Source: Methylophilales bacterium LSUCC0135 (GTDB taxonomy: Bacteria; Pseudomonadota; Gammaproteobacteria; Burkholderiales; Methylophilaceae). Taken from it: a stretch of DNA of 64,000 bases. The translations under genes were made by a program, and so were the position numbers. The stretch is from contig MCAW01000002.1 of assembly GCA_001704575.1 (NCBI GenBank), positions 53,220 through 117,219 of the forward strand. The letters run 5' to 3'. Each line of letters starts with the position of its first letter. The first letter of the stretch is position 1. This document shows positions 1 through 8,659 of this stretch, in pieces. Under the pieces are notes generated by a model that saw nothing but the letters and a program-made list of their open reading frames with translations, made no database searches and was not told the origin of the DNA.

Positions 1-1102
1 CTTCGGCGATACCTTCGTTTTCATCCGCCAGCAGGCTGCAGGTCGCATAAATCAGGCGCCCGCCGGTTTTTACCAATCGCGCTGCGCGATCGAGAATGGC
101 GGTCTGCTTGGCGGTCAGCTCGACGATATCCTGCTCCGTCTGACGCCATTTCAAATCCGGATTGCGCCGCAGCGTGCCGAGACCGCTGCAGGGCGCGTCA
201 ACCAGGACGCGGTCGAATTTGCCTTGCAATCTTTTCAGTTTGGGGTCCTGTTCGCTCGCAATCAGTTGACTGTGCAGATTGGAAAGCCCGGAGCGCTTGA
301 GCCGCTGACCCAGATTAGCGAGGCGTTTTTCGGAAACATCAAAAGCATAGAGGCGCCCGGAATTACGCATCAATGCGCCCATCGCCAGTGTCTTTCCGCC
401 CGCACCGGCGCAGAAGTCGGCAATCATCTCGCCGCGACGCGGCGCCACCAGATGCGCCAGCAGCTGACTGCCTTCATCCTGCACTTCGAACTTGCCGTCG
501 GTAAAGAACGGATGGCGGCTGATGTTCATTTTCTGCGCCATGCGCAAACCGGTCGGTGCATAAGGTGTGGCGGCAACCTCGGTCGATTCACTCAGGAATT
601 TCTTCATCACGTCATCGCGCGTAGCCTTGATGGTATTGACGCGCAAATCGAGGCTGGCTGGCTGATGCATGCTGCGGGCGATGGTCAATGCCTGATCTTC
701 GTCGTACTGCTCGGCGAGTTTCTGCCACAGCCAGTCAGGCAGGTCGGCCTGCTGGGCAGGACTGAGACCGGCGCTTGACCGGGCCTTGATCTCCTGTGCC
801 CACTCTTTCTGCTGTTTGTTCAGACTGGCATCGAGATCGCGCATACTCAAACCCTGTACCCGCAGAAACAGCGCCAAGAGCAATTTGCGCGGGTCGTCGC
901 CGCCCGCCAGGTGTGTCAGCAAGGCCTTGCGCCGCAGAACGCCGTAGACTGATTCGGCGACAAAGGCGCGCTCCTTGTTGCCGAGCTCGCGGTTGTTGCG
1001 GAAAAATGCGCCGAGCTTGGCATCCGCCGGCCCCGGCTTGTTCATCACGTCTGCCAGCGCCATCGCGGTCAGGCGCATTAAGTTGGAATCCATTTTATTC
1101 AT
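1..1102 (-). CDS. RsmB/NOP2-like RNA (cytosine-5) methyltransferase, 3' end outside window
   Basis: About 367 residues are visible; the C-terminus lies beyond base 1. The reading frame ends in class I methyltransferase motifs: DAPCSGLGT near residue 304 (the PC motif) and YATCSLL near residue 352 (the TC motif). The two cysteines are the general-acid and nucleophile pair of m5C RNA methyltransferases. A SAM-binding DFCAGAGGKT motif lies before them. The ATG at 1100-1102 overlaps the upstream DUF3108 stop as ATGA, so translation is probably coupled. A second, NusB-domain-bearing RsmB lies at 44.9-46.1 kb, so this copy is a paralogue, probably acting on another rRNA or tRNA site. The exact target cannot be inferred. 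Confidence 0.9.
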   Translation of the reverse strand, partial: MNKMDSNLMRLTAMALADVMNKPGPADAKLGAFFRNNRELGNKERAFVAESVYGVLRRKALLTHLAGGDDPRKLLLALFLRVQGLSMRDLDASLNKQQKEWAQEIKARSSAGLSPAQQADLPDWLWQKLAEQYDEDQALTIARSMHQPASLDLRVNTIKATRDDVMKKFLSESTEVAATPYAPTGLRMAQKMNISRHPFFTDGKFEVQDEGSQLLAHLVAPRRGEMIADFCAGAGGKTLAMGALMRNSGRLYAFDVSEKRLANLGQRLKRSGLSNLHSQLIASEQDPKLKRLQGKFDRVLVDAPCSGLGTLRRNPDLKWRQTEQDIVELTAKQTAILDRAARLVKTGGRLIYATCSLLADENEGIAE

Positions 1103-2214
1103 TGCATGTCATCGGTCTTGATACTGGTGATGATTTGTTCGATCACGCTGCCGTCCTTTTCTGTTTTACGTATTTTTACCGGCAGATAGCGGTAATCCAC
1201 GGCTAGCCATAGTTCATTTTTCTCGTCGCCGTCATCATTGGTGTTTTCCAGATGCATGACGCGAAGCTTGCCTATTTTAGTCGACAATTCCTCCTCGCCG
1301 GCAAAACTGTAGGCATAAGCCTTGATGCGTTTGCCATTGGTGATGTTGAGCATCATCTCCTGCAGCGGCGGCACAAACATGAACTGGTACATAAAACTCA
1401 TCAGATCCTGTGCATCTGCGGGCAACAGCGTGGTCTTCACACCCTTGCTGGTCGTCAGCGTCAACTTGCGGCTCTGCCAGTCAAAACTGGCCTGCTGCGC
1501 ACGGGCAGAGCGGCCGTACTGGTAAATAAAACTCGATGGCTTCAACCCCTCCCGTGTCAGCTTGCCCTCGCTGCGTTGCAACAGTTTTCCAGGAATGAAA
1601 ATCGATGCAATACCCTTGGCTTCGCTGACACTTTCAAGTACGTAACTGTCATCGGCAGCAAGTGCGTAACGCACACTGGTCTGGCCAATTTTCGTGCCCT
1701 CGATGCCACGCAGTATGTCGAACTCAGATTCCACCAGCTGTAGCGGGGGCAGCGGCGGCTCTTCCGGAACAGGCAGCGGAGTTTCTGATGCAGGTAGCGA
1801 TTCGCCCTGAGCAGGCGCTGCATCTTGCGTCAGTTCTGCCGTTTCGATACCGGCGGACGACGGCAGCTCCGCTGCTTCGGGCTGTTCCGTAACGTCAGGG
1901 CTGTCCGGCAGCTCTTGCGGCTGGGCGATTTCAGGCTTTTGCTCTGGGTTTTTCTGTGGGTTTTGCTCTGTTTTTTGTTGCTGCGCTGACCGCGCTGGCG
2001 GCGCATCTACAGCTACCGGCGGCGTTAAATATGGCAGCTTTTTCACAGGGTCAGAGAACCTGATTTCGACGACCTGATTTTCCGGCTCGAGAAAGCTGAA
2101 TTTGAGATTGAGCTGGCCCAGCAATAGCAAATGCAACAAAACGGAGAACGCCAGCGCCAGCGCACCACGCAGCAGAGTGGAATAATCAGCGGATGGCAGC
2201 CATTTATTTCGCAT
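1099..2214 (-). CDS. DUF3108 protein with N-terminal membrane anchor and Pro/Glu-rich linker
   Basis: The protein has 371 residues. A hydrophobic segment at about residues 15-36 is followed by a long Pro/Glu/Gln-rich spacer (about 60-165) and a C-terminal DUF3108 domain (about 170-371). The layout resembles TonB: an inner-membrane anchor with a stretched periplasmic linker. The DUF3108 half is clearly paralogous to the preceding gene, sharing an LMSFMYQFMFV-type core and an ELWLAVDYRYLPVKI-type end. The start overlaps the upstream stop by 11 bp and the stop overlaps the methyltransferase start, so all are co-translated. Molecular function is unknown; an envelope role is inferred. Confidence 0.85.
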   Translation of the reverse strand: MRNKWLPSADYSTLLRGALALAFSVLLHLLLLGQLNLKFSFLEPENQVVEIRFSDPVKKLPYLTPPVAVDAPPARSAQQQKTEQNPQKNPEQKPEIAQPQELPDSPDVTEQPEAAELPSSAGIETAELTQDAAPAQGESLPASETPLPVPEEPPLPPLQLVESEFDILRGIEGTKIGQTSVRYALAADDSYVLESVSEAKGIASIFIPGKLLQRSEGKLTREGLKPSSFIYQYGRSARAQQASFDWQSRKLTLTTSKGVKTTLLPADAQDLMSFMYQFMFVPPLQEMMLNITNGKRIKAYAYSFAGEEELSTKIGKLRVMHLENTNDDGDEKNELWLAVDYRYLPVKIRKTEKDGSVIEQIITSIKTDDMQ

Positions 2215-2911
2215 GCAGACTGGTCAACACCTGTTCGATGACGGCACCCTTGTCATCCCGCATGACCAGTTTTACCGGCAGAAAATGCGTGGCTGCGCCG
2301 CCCAGCCACAACTCCTTGCTGTCCTCGTCGGCGTCCTCACCCGCATCGCGCAGGTGCAGCGTGTTGTAGCTGCCTGCCGGCACGGTCAGCGGCACATCGC
2401 GGCCCGCGACACGATACTCGTACATCTTGAGTTTTTTGCCGGTGGTGACCGGCAGTTTGAACGTGTCGCCTGCAGGCTGCACGAACATGAACTGATAGAT
2501 CAGACTGCTGATATCCTGGGTGCCGCTGGGCAAAGCCTCGTTCAGCAGCTTACCCTTGACCTTCATCTGCAGCGTGCTGGCCGCCCAGTCGAAATCCGTA
2601 TAAAGCGAGCGCTTCGGATTACCGCCCTGATGCAGCTCGAAATGCAAGGGCTTGAGACCACCCCTGCCAACCTCGCCTTCGCTGGTGAGTCTGCGCTCGC
2701 CGAGCAAGGCATAAACCCCGATACCTTTGGTCACGCTTTCGATACGGTATTTGCCGTTCTGCACGGTATAGGTTTCCGTGATATTGGCGAACGGCTGGCC
2801 GTTGCGGCTGGCTTCGTAATTCAAGGTGACGGATTTTGGTGCGGCAACTGCCACCGACTGGCTCAAGGCCAGCAAAAGCACGGCGATGATTTTTGAAAAA
2901 AACTGCTGCAT
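2204..2911 (-). CDS. Secreted DUF3108 domain protein
   Basis: The protein has 235 residues with a signal peptide at about 1-23 (hydrophobic core, then AVAA) and one DUF3108 domain. AGAAGGG lies just before the ATG. DUF3108 proteins next to purM/purN are common in betaproteobacteria, but their role is unknown; a periplasmic or outer-membrane-facing location follows from the signal peptide. The downstream gene is a second DUF3108 protein on a membrane anchor, so the two may work as a pair. In relatives purN usually sits between purM and this gene; here only 91 bp separate them. Confidence 0.85.
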   Translation of the reverse strand: MQQFFSKIIAVLLLALSQSVAVAAPKSVTLNYEASRNGQPFANITETYTVQNGKYRIESVTKGIGVYALLGERRLTSEGEVGRGGLKPLHFELHQGGNPKRSLYTDFDWAASTLQMKVKGKLLNEALPSGTQDISSLIYQFMFVQPAGDTFKLPVTTGKKLKMYEYRVAGRDVPLTVPAGSYNTLHLRDAGEDADEDSKELWLGGAATHFLPVKLVMRDDKGAVIEQVLTSLHAK

Positions 2912-3002
2912 GATGGACCCTTCTTGATGACCAGCCTGCCCAACGCGTGAAGATGGCCCCCGGTTGGCAGCCGCCGATCAGCAGCGACCACAGGGGCATC
3001 GC

Positions 3003-4064
3003 CTAGACGACTACGGTTGGCGCTTCACCGGCAGCCTGCGGCCGGATCGAACCGATCACGGCAACCTGCTCGCCTTCCGCCGCCAGCAGCGCCTGCGCCA
3101 CCTCTGCGTCTTCAGCGGCAACAATGACGACCATGCCGATGCCGCAATTGAAGGTACGGTACATTTCGTCATCCGTCACGTTACCCTGCGCCTGCAGCCA
3201 GCCGAACAGTGGCGGCATCTGCCAGCTGTCCTTCTTCACCTCTGCGGTCAGGCCTGCGGGCAGCACGCGCGGCACATTCTCGGTAATACCGCCGCCGGTA
3301 ATATGCGCCATACCCTTGATCTTGATTGCGGCGAGCAGCTTCAACAGCGGCTTCACATAGATACGGGTAGGCGCCATGACGACATCGCGGAACGGCTTGC
3401 CGTGAAAATCAGCGCTCATGTCGATGCCGGAGTTGTCGATCAGCTTGCGGATCAGCGAATAGCCGTTGGAATGCGCGCCGCTGGAAGCCAGCCCGAGCAG
3501 CACATCGCCGGCGGCGATGGCAGAACCGTCGATGATGGCATCACGGTCGACTGCGCCGACGGCAAACCCCGCCAGATCGTATTCCCCGGCCGGATACATG
3601 CCTGGCATCTCGGCGGTCTCACCGCCGACCAGTGCACAGCCGGCCTGCTCACAACCCTGCGCAATGCCCTTGATGACTTTTGCTGCAGTGCCGACTTCCA
3701 GCTTGCCGCAGGCGAAGTAATCGAGAAAAAACAGCGGCTCGGCGCCCTGCACCAGAATATCGTTGACGCTCATAGCCACCAGATCGATGCCGACGGTATC
3801 GTGCTTGTCGAGCTGGAAAGCCAGCTTGAGTTTGGTACCGACGCCATCCGTGCCGGAAACCAGCACCGGATTCCTGAATTTCTTCGGCACCTCGAACAGC
3901 GAACCGAAGCCACCGATCCCGCCCATGACTTCAGGCCGCATGGTGCGCTTTGCAAACGGTTTGATCTGTTCGACCAGCGCATCGCCCGCTTCCATATCGA
4001 CGCCAGCATCGCGATAACTGATCGAAGTTTTTGCTGCATCACCGTTTGAAGAATTAGAATTCAA
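3003..4064 (-). CDS. purM: Phosphoribosylformylglycinamidine cyclo-ligase
   Basis: PurM (AIR synthetase) closes the imidazole ring in purine synthesis, using ATP to convert FGAM to AIR. The 353-residue length is typical. The N-terminal [15 protein letters not shown] segment, [25 protein letters not shown] and [13 protein letters not shown] are standard PurM blocks. It heads a minus-strand operon with two DUF3108 genes and an RNA methyltransferase. Only 70 bp separate its start from the divergent AI-2E permease gene, so both promoters must lie there. Confidence 0.98.
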   Translation of the reverse strand: MNSNSSNGDAAKTSISYRDAGVDMEAGDALVEQIKPFAKRTMRPEVMGGIGGFGSLFEVPKKFRNPVLVSGTDGVGTKLKLAFQLDKHDTVGIDLVAMSVNDILVQGAEPLFFLDYFACGKLEVGTAAKVIKGIAQGCEQAGCALVGGETAEMPGMYPAGEYDLAGFAVGAVDRDAIIDGSAIAAGDVLLGLASSGAHSNGYSLIRKLIDNSGIDMSADFHGKPFRDVVMAPTRIYVKPLLKLLAAIKIKGMAHITGGGITENVPRVLPAGLTAEVKKDSWQMPPLFGWLQAQGNVTDDEMYRTFNCGIGMVVIVAAEDAEVAQALLAAEGEQVAVIGSIRPQAAGEAPTVVV

Positions 4065-4134
4065 CTGCGTTCTCGCTTTCCACTAAAAAAACATCAAGAT
4101 AAATCATCCTTTTGAAGGCATAATTTTACCCGAT

Positions 4135-5214
4135 ATGACGACGAAACGAGAAAACCTGTTGCCGGATTACCGCATCATGCTGCTCGCAGCCGGGTTTCTA
4201 CTGGTTTTTTATTTGCTGCTGCCGATCATGGGGCCATTTCTGATGGCCGCGATTATGGCCTACATCTTCAAACCGCTGGTCGATGCGTTCAGCCGCTGGC
4301 GCATCGGCATGCTGATTTTCGGCCGCACAACAGCCACATTGCTGGTCATGCTGCTGCTGGCGGGATTTGCGCTGTTGGTGTTCCTGCTCATCGTGCCCAT
4401 GCTGCAAAAAGAAATTTTGCTGATCATCCAGCGTCTGCCGGATTTTGCCGTCATGCTCAAAAACCGCATCGAGCCATTGCTGATGCAATATTTCGGCGTT
4501 CCGCTTTCGATCGACGTCGCGCAATTGCAATCCATGCTCACCAAGCACTGGCAAACTGCAGGCAACTTTGCCACCCAGTTGCTGGCCGCACTTGGCAACC
4601 GTGGCTTCGCCATTATCGGCTGGTTCATCAACCTGCTGCTGGTTCCCGTGGTGCTGTTCTATATGTTGCGTGACTGGCATGGCATGGTGAACCGTATCGC
4701 TCAACTGATTCCGCGCCGCTGGTACGAAAAAACCGCGCTGATCGCCGGTGAAATTGATCAGGTGCTCGCCGAATTCCTGCGCGGCCAGCTTTCGGTCATG
4801 CTGATGATGACGCTGTTCTACGCTATCGCGTTGATGGCCATCGGTCTTGAAATGGCGCTGCCGGTTGCGCTGATTGCCGGGCTGCTGGGCTTTATTCCCT
4901 ACGTCGGCGTCACCGTCGGCTTGCTGCTGGCGCTGATGGCTGCCGCGCTGCAATTCGCCAGCTTCGGCGAGATTGTGCCGGTGCTGCTGGTCTTTATCGC
5001 CGCGCAACTGCTTGAAGGCATGGTGCTGACGCCGTGGCTGGTAGGCGACCGCATCGGGCTGCATCCGGTCGTCGTCATTTTCACACTGCTTGCCGGTGGC
5101 CAATTGTTCGGTTTTGCCGGCATCCTGCTGGCGCTGCCGGTCGGCGCTGCCATCGCTGTCGGTTTGCGCCATGCCAGACAAGGCTATCTTGCCAGCGACA
5201 CCTACCTGAAATAA
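4135..5214 (+). CDS. AI-2E family (PerM-type) transporter
   Basis: A 359-residue polytopic inner-membrane protein with about eight hydrophobic segments, including paired helices at the N-terminus and a block of helices at about 210-345. FIPYVGVTVGLLLALMAA and the GDRIGLHPVVVIFTLLAGG region are hallmarks of the AI-2E/PerM exporter family. Substrates in the family vary (AI-2, Na+/H+ exchange, unknown), so none is assigned. It is followed after 5 bp by hda; this permease-hda pair is conserved in proteobacteria, though the reason is unclear. Confidence 0.92.
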   Translation: MTTKRENLLPDYRIMLLAAGFLLVFYLLLPIMGPFLMAAIMAYIFKPLVDAFSRWRIGMLIFGRTTATLLVMLLLAGFALLVFLLIVPMLQKEILLIIQRLPDFAVMLKNRIEPLLMQYFGVPLSIDVAQLQSMLTKHWQTAGNFATQLLAALGNRGFAIIGWFINLLLVPVVLFYMLRDWHGMVNRIAQLIPRRWYEKTALIAGEIDQVLAEFLRGQLSVMLMMTLFYAIALMAIGLEMALPVALIAGLLGFIPYVGVTVGLLLALMAAALQFASFGEIVPVLLVFIAAQLLEGMVLTPWLVGDRIGLHPVVVIFTLLAGGQLFGFAGILLALPVGAAIAVGLRHARQGYLASDTYLK

Positions 5215-5219
5215 GCCGT

Positions 5220-5849
5220 ATGAAACAATTGCTGTTGGATATTCAACCGGCGCCACCGCCTTCGCTGGAAAACTTCGTCGGCGGCCGCAACGCCGAAGCC
5301 CTGGACAGTCTGCGCCGTGTCGCGAGTGGGCAGTCGGAGCTGCGCTTCGTCTATCTCTGGGGCGCTGAAGGCTGCGGCAAGACCCATCTGCTCAAATCCT
5401 GCGCAATGCTGGCGGCACGGCTCGACCTGCCGCTAACCACTGCCGATGACGTGCATTTGCTCTCTGAAGAAGCGCAGATCCAGTTATTCAACACCTTTAA
5501 CCACTTGCGTGAAAATCCCGCTGCAGGCGTTCTGGTCAGTGCCGGACTCGCTGCGCCGATGCAAATGGGGCTGCGCGACGACCTTGCCACGCGCCTCGCC
5601 TGGGGGCTGGTCTACCAGCTGCATCCGCTGACCGACGAGGAAAAAGCCTGCGCCCTGCGCAATCACGCCTCTGAGCGCGGCATGAAACTGCCGGACGAAG
5701 TGGTGGATTACTGCCTGCGCTATCTGCGCCGCGATCTGCCCACGCTGATGGCAACGCTGGATGCGCTCGACGAGTGGTCGCTGACGTCGAAGAAACCTGT
5801 CACCGTCCCCATGTTGCGCAAACTGTTGCAACTTCCCCTGAACATTTGA
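5220..5849 (+). CDS. hda: DnaA-related regulator Hda
   Basis: A 209-residue AAA+ protein of the DnaA-Hda family. The start chosen gives MKQLLLDIQ, whose QLLLDI matches the N-terminal clamp-binding hexapeptide of Hda; the frame is open further upstream but that part overlaps the permease gene. Walker A is GAEGCGKT (48-55). With the beta clamp, Hda stimulates ATP hydrolysis by DnaA and limits re-initiation. The C-terminal domain (about 150-209) carries the family's YLRRDLPTLMATLDALDEWS helix block. It lies directly after the permease gene and ends 13 bp before the next gene. Confidence 0.93.
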   Translation: MKQLLLDIQPAPPPSLENFVGGRNAEALDSLRRVASGQSELRFVYLWGAEGCGKTHLLKSCAMLAARLDLPLTTADDVHLLSEEAQIQLFNTFNHLRENPAAGVLVSAGLAAPMQMGLRDDLATRLAWGLVYQLHPLTDEEKACALRNHASERGMKLPDEVVDYCLRYLRRDLPTLMATLDALDEWSLTSKKPVTVPMLRKLLQLPLNI

Positions 5850-5862
5850 ATAGCCACACTGC

Positions 5863-7497
5863 ATGATCAGACTTACCGAAATCAAACTGCCGGTCGAAAA
5901 AGCGCCTTCGCTCGTTCATCAATCCGATGAAATCAAAGCAGCCATCCTGAAAAAACTGGGGATTGCAGAGCATGATCTGCTGCATTTCGAGATTTTCAAG
6001 CGCGGGGTCGATGCCCGCAAATCGCATGCCATTCTCTACGTTTACAGCATTGACGCGGAAGTCAGGAACGAAGCCAGACTGCTGGAAAAGTTCCGCAAGG
6101 ATCCGCATGTCAATCCATCGCAGGATACCCATTACAAGTTCGTTGCCACAGCACCGGCGTCACTCAAGGAACGCCCGGTCATCGTCGGCTTCGGCCCTGC
6201 GGGCATCTTCGCCGCGCTGATTCTTGCCCAATCAGGCTTTCGGCCCATCGTGCTGGAACGCGGCAAGGCCGTGCGCGAGCGCACCAAGGATACCTGGGGG
6301 CTCTGGCGCAAATCGACACTCAACCCGGAATCCAACGTGCAATTCGGCGAAGGCGGCGCCGGTACTTTCTCTGACGGCAAGCTCTACAGCCAGATCAAGG
6401 ACCCGAAACATTACGGCCGCAAGGTATTGCAGGAATTCGTCAAGGCCGGTGCGCCGGAAGAAATTCTTTACGTCAGCCATCCGCATATCGGTACCTTCAG
6501 GCTGGTCGGCATGGTGGAAGAAATGCGCAACACCATCATTCAGCTCGGCGGCGAGATCCGCTTCCAGAGCCGGGTGGAGGATATCGAACTGGATCACGGC
6601 GAAGTCAGCGCGGTAGTGCTGCAGAACGGCGAACGCATCGCGACACGGCATCTGGTGCTGGCGGTCGGCCACAGCGCGCGCGACACCTTCGAGATGATCC
6701 ACAAACGCGGCATTTACATCGAAGCAAAACCTTTTTCCATCGGCTTCCGCATCGAGCACCCGCAATCACTGATCGACCGCGCGCGCTATGGCAAAAGTTA
6801 CAGCGAAGAATTGCTGACCAAGCTCGGCGCCGCCGATTACAAGCTGGTGCACCACGCCAGCAACGGACGCTCGGTCTACAGCTTCTGCATGTGTCCCGGC
6901 GGCACAGTCGTTGCCGCCACCTCGGAGCAAGGTCGCGTGGTCACCAACGGCATGAGCCAGTACTCACGCAACGAGCGCAACGCCAACGCGGGTATCGTCG
7001 TCGGCATCACGCCGGAGGCCGATTACCCCGGCAACCCGCTGGCCGGCATGCGTTTTCAGCGTGAACTGGAATCCCGCGCCTATGTACTGGGCGGCAGCAA
7101 TTACAGCGCACCGGGGCAGCTGATCGGCGACTTTCTCGCCAACCGTCCCTCCACCGCATTCGGCGAAGTCCTGCCCTCCTATACGCCGGGCGTGAAACTG
7201 ACCAATCTCGATACCGCATTACCGGAATATGCCATCAGCGCCATACGCGAGGCCATTCCCGCTTTCGCCAGACAAATCAATGGATTCGATCTGGCTGATG
7301 GGGTGCTGACCGGCGTCGAAACACGCACTTCGTCGCCGATCCGCATCAAGCGCGACGATATCAGCCTGCAAAGCATCAACACACGCGGCCTTTATCCTTC
7401 TGGCGAAGGCGCAGGCTACGCCGGCGGCATTCTGTCGGCTGCCGTTGATGGAATCCGCGTGGCGGAAGCGGTTGCAGCACGCATGTCCAAGGCGTAA
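5863..7497 (+). CDS. FAD-dependent oxidoreductase of the COG2509 type
   Basis: A 544-residue flavoprotein. An N-terminal domain of about 100 residues precedes a Rossmann FAD site, GFGPAGIFAALILAQSG, near residue 109. QFGEGGAGTFSDGKLYSQI and the C-terminal YPSGEGAGYAGGILSAA are signature stretches of the uncharacterised COG2509 dehydrogenases. Substrate unknown. It starts 13 bp after hda and ends 3 bp before a DUF3147 gene, forming a likely permease-hda-flavoprotein-DUF3147 transcript. Confidence 0.9.
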   Translation: MIRLTEIKLPVEKAPSLVHQSDEIKAAILKKLGIAEHDLLHFEIFKRGVDARKSHAILYVYSIDAEVRNEARLLEKFRKDPHVNPSQDTHYKFVATAPASLKERPVIVGFGPAGIFAALILAQSGFRPIVLERGKAVRERTKDTWGLWRKSTLNPESNVQFGEGGAGTFSDGKLYSQIKDPKHYGRKVLQEFVKAGAPEEILYVSHPHIGTFRLVGMVEEMRNTIIQLGGEIRFQSRVEDIELDHGEVSAVVLQNGERIATRHLVLAVGHSARDTFEMIHKRGIYIEAKPFSIGFRIEHPQSLIDRARYGKSYSEELLTKLGAADYKLVHHASNGRSVYSFCMCPGGTVVAATSEQGRVVTNGMSQYSRNERNANAGIVVGITPEADYPGNPLAGMRFQRELESRAYVLGGSNYSAPGQLIGDFLANRPSTAFGEVLPSYTPGVKLTNLDTALPEYAISAIREAIPAFARQINGFDLADGVLTGVETRTSSPIRIKRDDISLQSINTRGLYPSGEGAGYAGGILSAAVDGIRVAEAVAARMSKA

Positions 7498-7500
7498 ACC

Positions 7501-7851
7501 ATGAGCTGGATCGTGACCAAATATCTGCTGACTGCCGGCGTGGTCGTGCTGGTTTCCGAAATTGCCAAACGGAGCGACAAGCTGGGCGGCTTTGTTGCGG
7601 CGCTGCCGCTGGTGACGGTGCTGGCGCTGATCTGGCTGTATGTGGAAGGGCAATCCGGCGAAAAAATCGCCAATCATGCCTGGTATACCTTCTGGTACGT
7701 GATCCCGACCCTGCCGATGTTTCTGCTGTTTCCCTGGCTGCTGCCGCGCTTGGGGTTCTGGCCCACGCTGGGGAGTTGCGTAGTCGTCACCGTCTGCTGC
7801 TTCGGGCTGTTTGCCCTGCTGGTCAGACGATTCGGGATCGATCTGCTTTAG
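7501..7851 (+). CDS. DUF3147 small membrane protein
   Basis: A 116-residue protein with four hydrophobic segments (about 5-22, 30-48, 63-82 and 88-108) and the GGFVAALPLVTVLALIWLY block seen in DUF3147 proteins. Function unknown. The start codon follows the flavoprotein stop by 3 bp. It is convergent with soxZ, with 12 bp between stops and no obvious terminator hairpin. Confidence 0.8.
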   Translation: MSWIVTKYLLTAGVVVLVSEIAKRSDKLGGFVAALPLVTVLALIWLYVEGQSGEKIANHAWYTFWYVIPTLPMFLLFPWLLPRLGFWPTLGSCVVVTVCCFGLFALLVRRFGIDLL

Positions 7852-7863
7852 GCTGCCATCTCA

Positions 7864-8178
7864 TCAAGCGGCCGTCACCGCAATCTCGCCGGTGCCGCTT
7901 TCGCCGTTGTTGTCGTGCCAGGTGATGACAACCTTGTCACCTACCCTGGCATCGTTCAGGTAAAAAGTCAGGTACGGATTCTTGGAAATACCTGTACCCC
8001 ATTGTGCCTCAAGCACTTTGCGGCCATTGAGCGTGGCCGTCACCAGCTGAATGAAATGGGCAGGCACGGTCTCATCCAGCGCGTTCTTGCGGCGGCCGGT
8101 TTCCATCGGGTGGCTGATCAGTGCCTTCACTTCGGTCACGCCCGCTTTCAGCTGGGCACGCATTTTCATGTCTCTCAT
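7864..8178 (-). CDS. soxZ: Sulfur-oxidation carrier subunit SoxZ
   Basis: SoxZ partners SoxY in the periplasmic carrier on which thiosulfate sulfur is oxidised. The 104 residues include the family's EVKALISHPMETGRRK and YLTFYLNDARVGDKVVITW blocks. The ATG at 8176-8178 is chosen because GAGGG sits 7 nt upstream; a GTG at 8199 is in frame but would overlap soxY by 11 bp. The protein has no signal peptide, as expected if exported with Tat-dependent SoxY. No soxA, soxX, soxB or soxCD lies in the window. Confidence 0.93.
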   Translation of the reverse strand: MRDMKMRAQLKAGVTEVKALISHPMETGRRKNALDETVPAHFIQLVTATLNGRKVLEAQWGTGISKNPYLTFYLNDARVGDKVVITWHDNNGESGTGEIAVTAA

Positions 8179-8188
8179 GCTTTTACCC

Positions 8189-8659
8189 TCAACACCCACT
8201 CAAAGAAACTTCGACCATTTTGGCTGCAGTGAAATAGCGGTCTCCGGCCTTCACAATCACCTGCACATTCGAGGTTTCTGCCATTTTGATGCGGGTCACG
8301 ACAGACGGCTCAGCGCCATCGCTGAACATGAAATTGGCGATCAGCGGCGTCGGATTTTTCTCCACCAGAATGGCCATTGCCTCGGTGCCAGGTATACGGC
8401 TTTTTACTTCGACCTGCACCACGGCACCGTTCTCGGCAAAATCGGGCGCAACAATGTCGATCTCGCTGCTCGGCGTTTCGCCCGCCACCTGCAGGCCCTT
8501 GACCGCCTCCGGCTGCGTCGTCGCTTCGAAAGCCGCTTTGTTCCAGAGTGCGGCCAATGCGCTAACGGGCATCCACATCAGCGCGGCAACTGCGCCCAGC
8601 GCGAGCTGCAGAAAGCCGCGACGCGGCAGATGCTGCTTGCTCGAATCTTGCTCGTTCAA
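8189..8659 (-). CDS. soxY: Sulfur carrier SoxY, C-terminus shortened at the GGCGG motif
   Basis: A 156-residue protein with a twin-arginine signal (RRGFLQLALGAVAAL, about 13-28) and a SoxY body. Active SoxY carries the substrate on a cysteine in a C-terminal GGCGG motif. Here the frame reads Leu-Ser-Gly-Cys then TGA (8189-8191), and the next two codons are GGG (Gly) and TAA. One base (GGA to TGA) would restore Ser-Gly-Cys-Gly-Gly-stop, so Cys is now the last residue. The start is TTG (8657-8659), overlapping the bepA stop as TTGA, with GGAAGG upstream. Function depends on whether a terminal Cys is tolerated. Confidence 0.88.
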   Translation of the reverse strand: MNEQDSSKQHLPRRGFLQLALGAVAALMWMPVSALAALWNKAAFEATTQPEAVKGLQVAGETPSSEIDIVAPDFAENGAVVQVEVKSRIPGTEAMAILVEKNPTPLIANFMFSDGAEPSVVTRIKMAETSNVQVIVKAGDRYFTAAKMVEVSLSGC

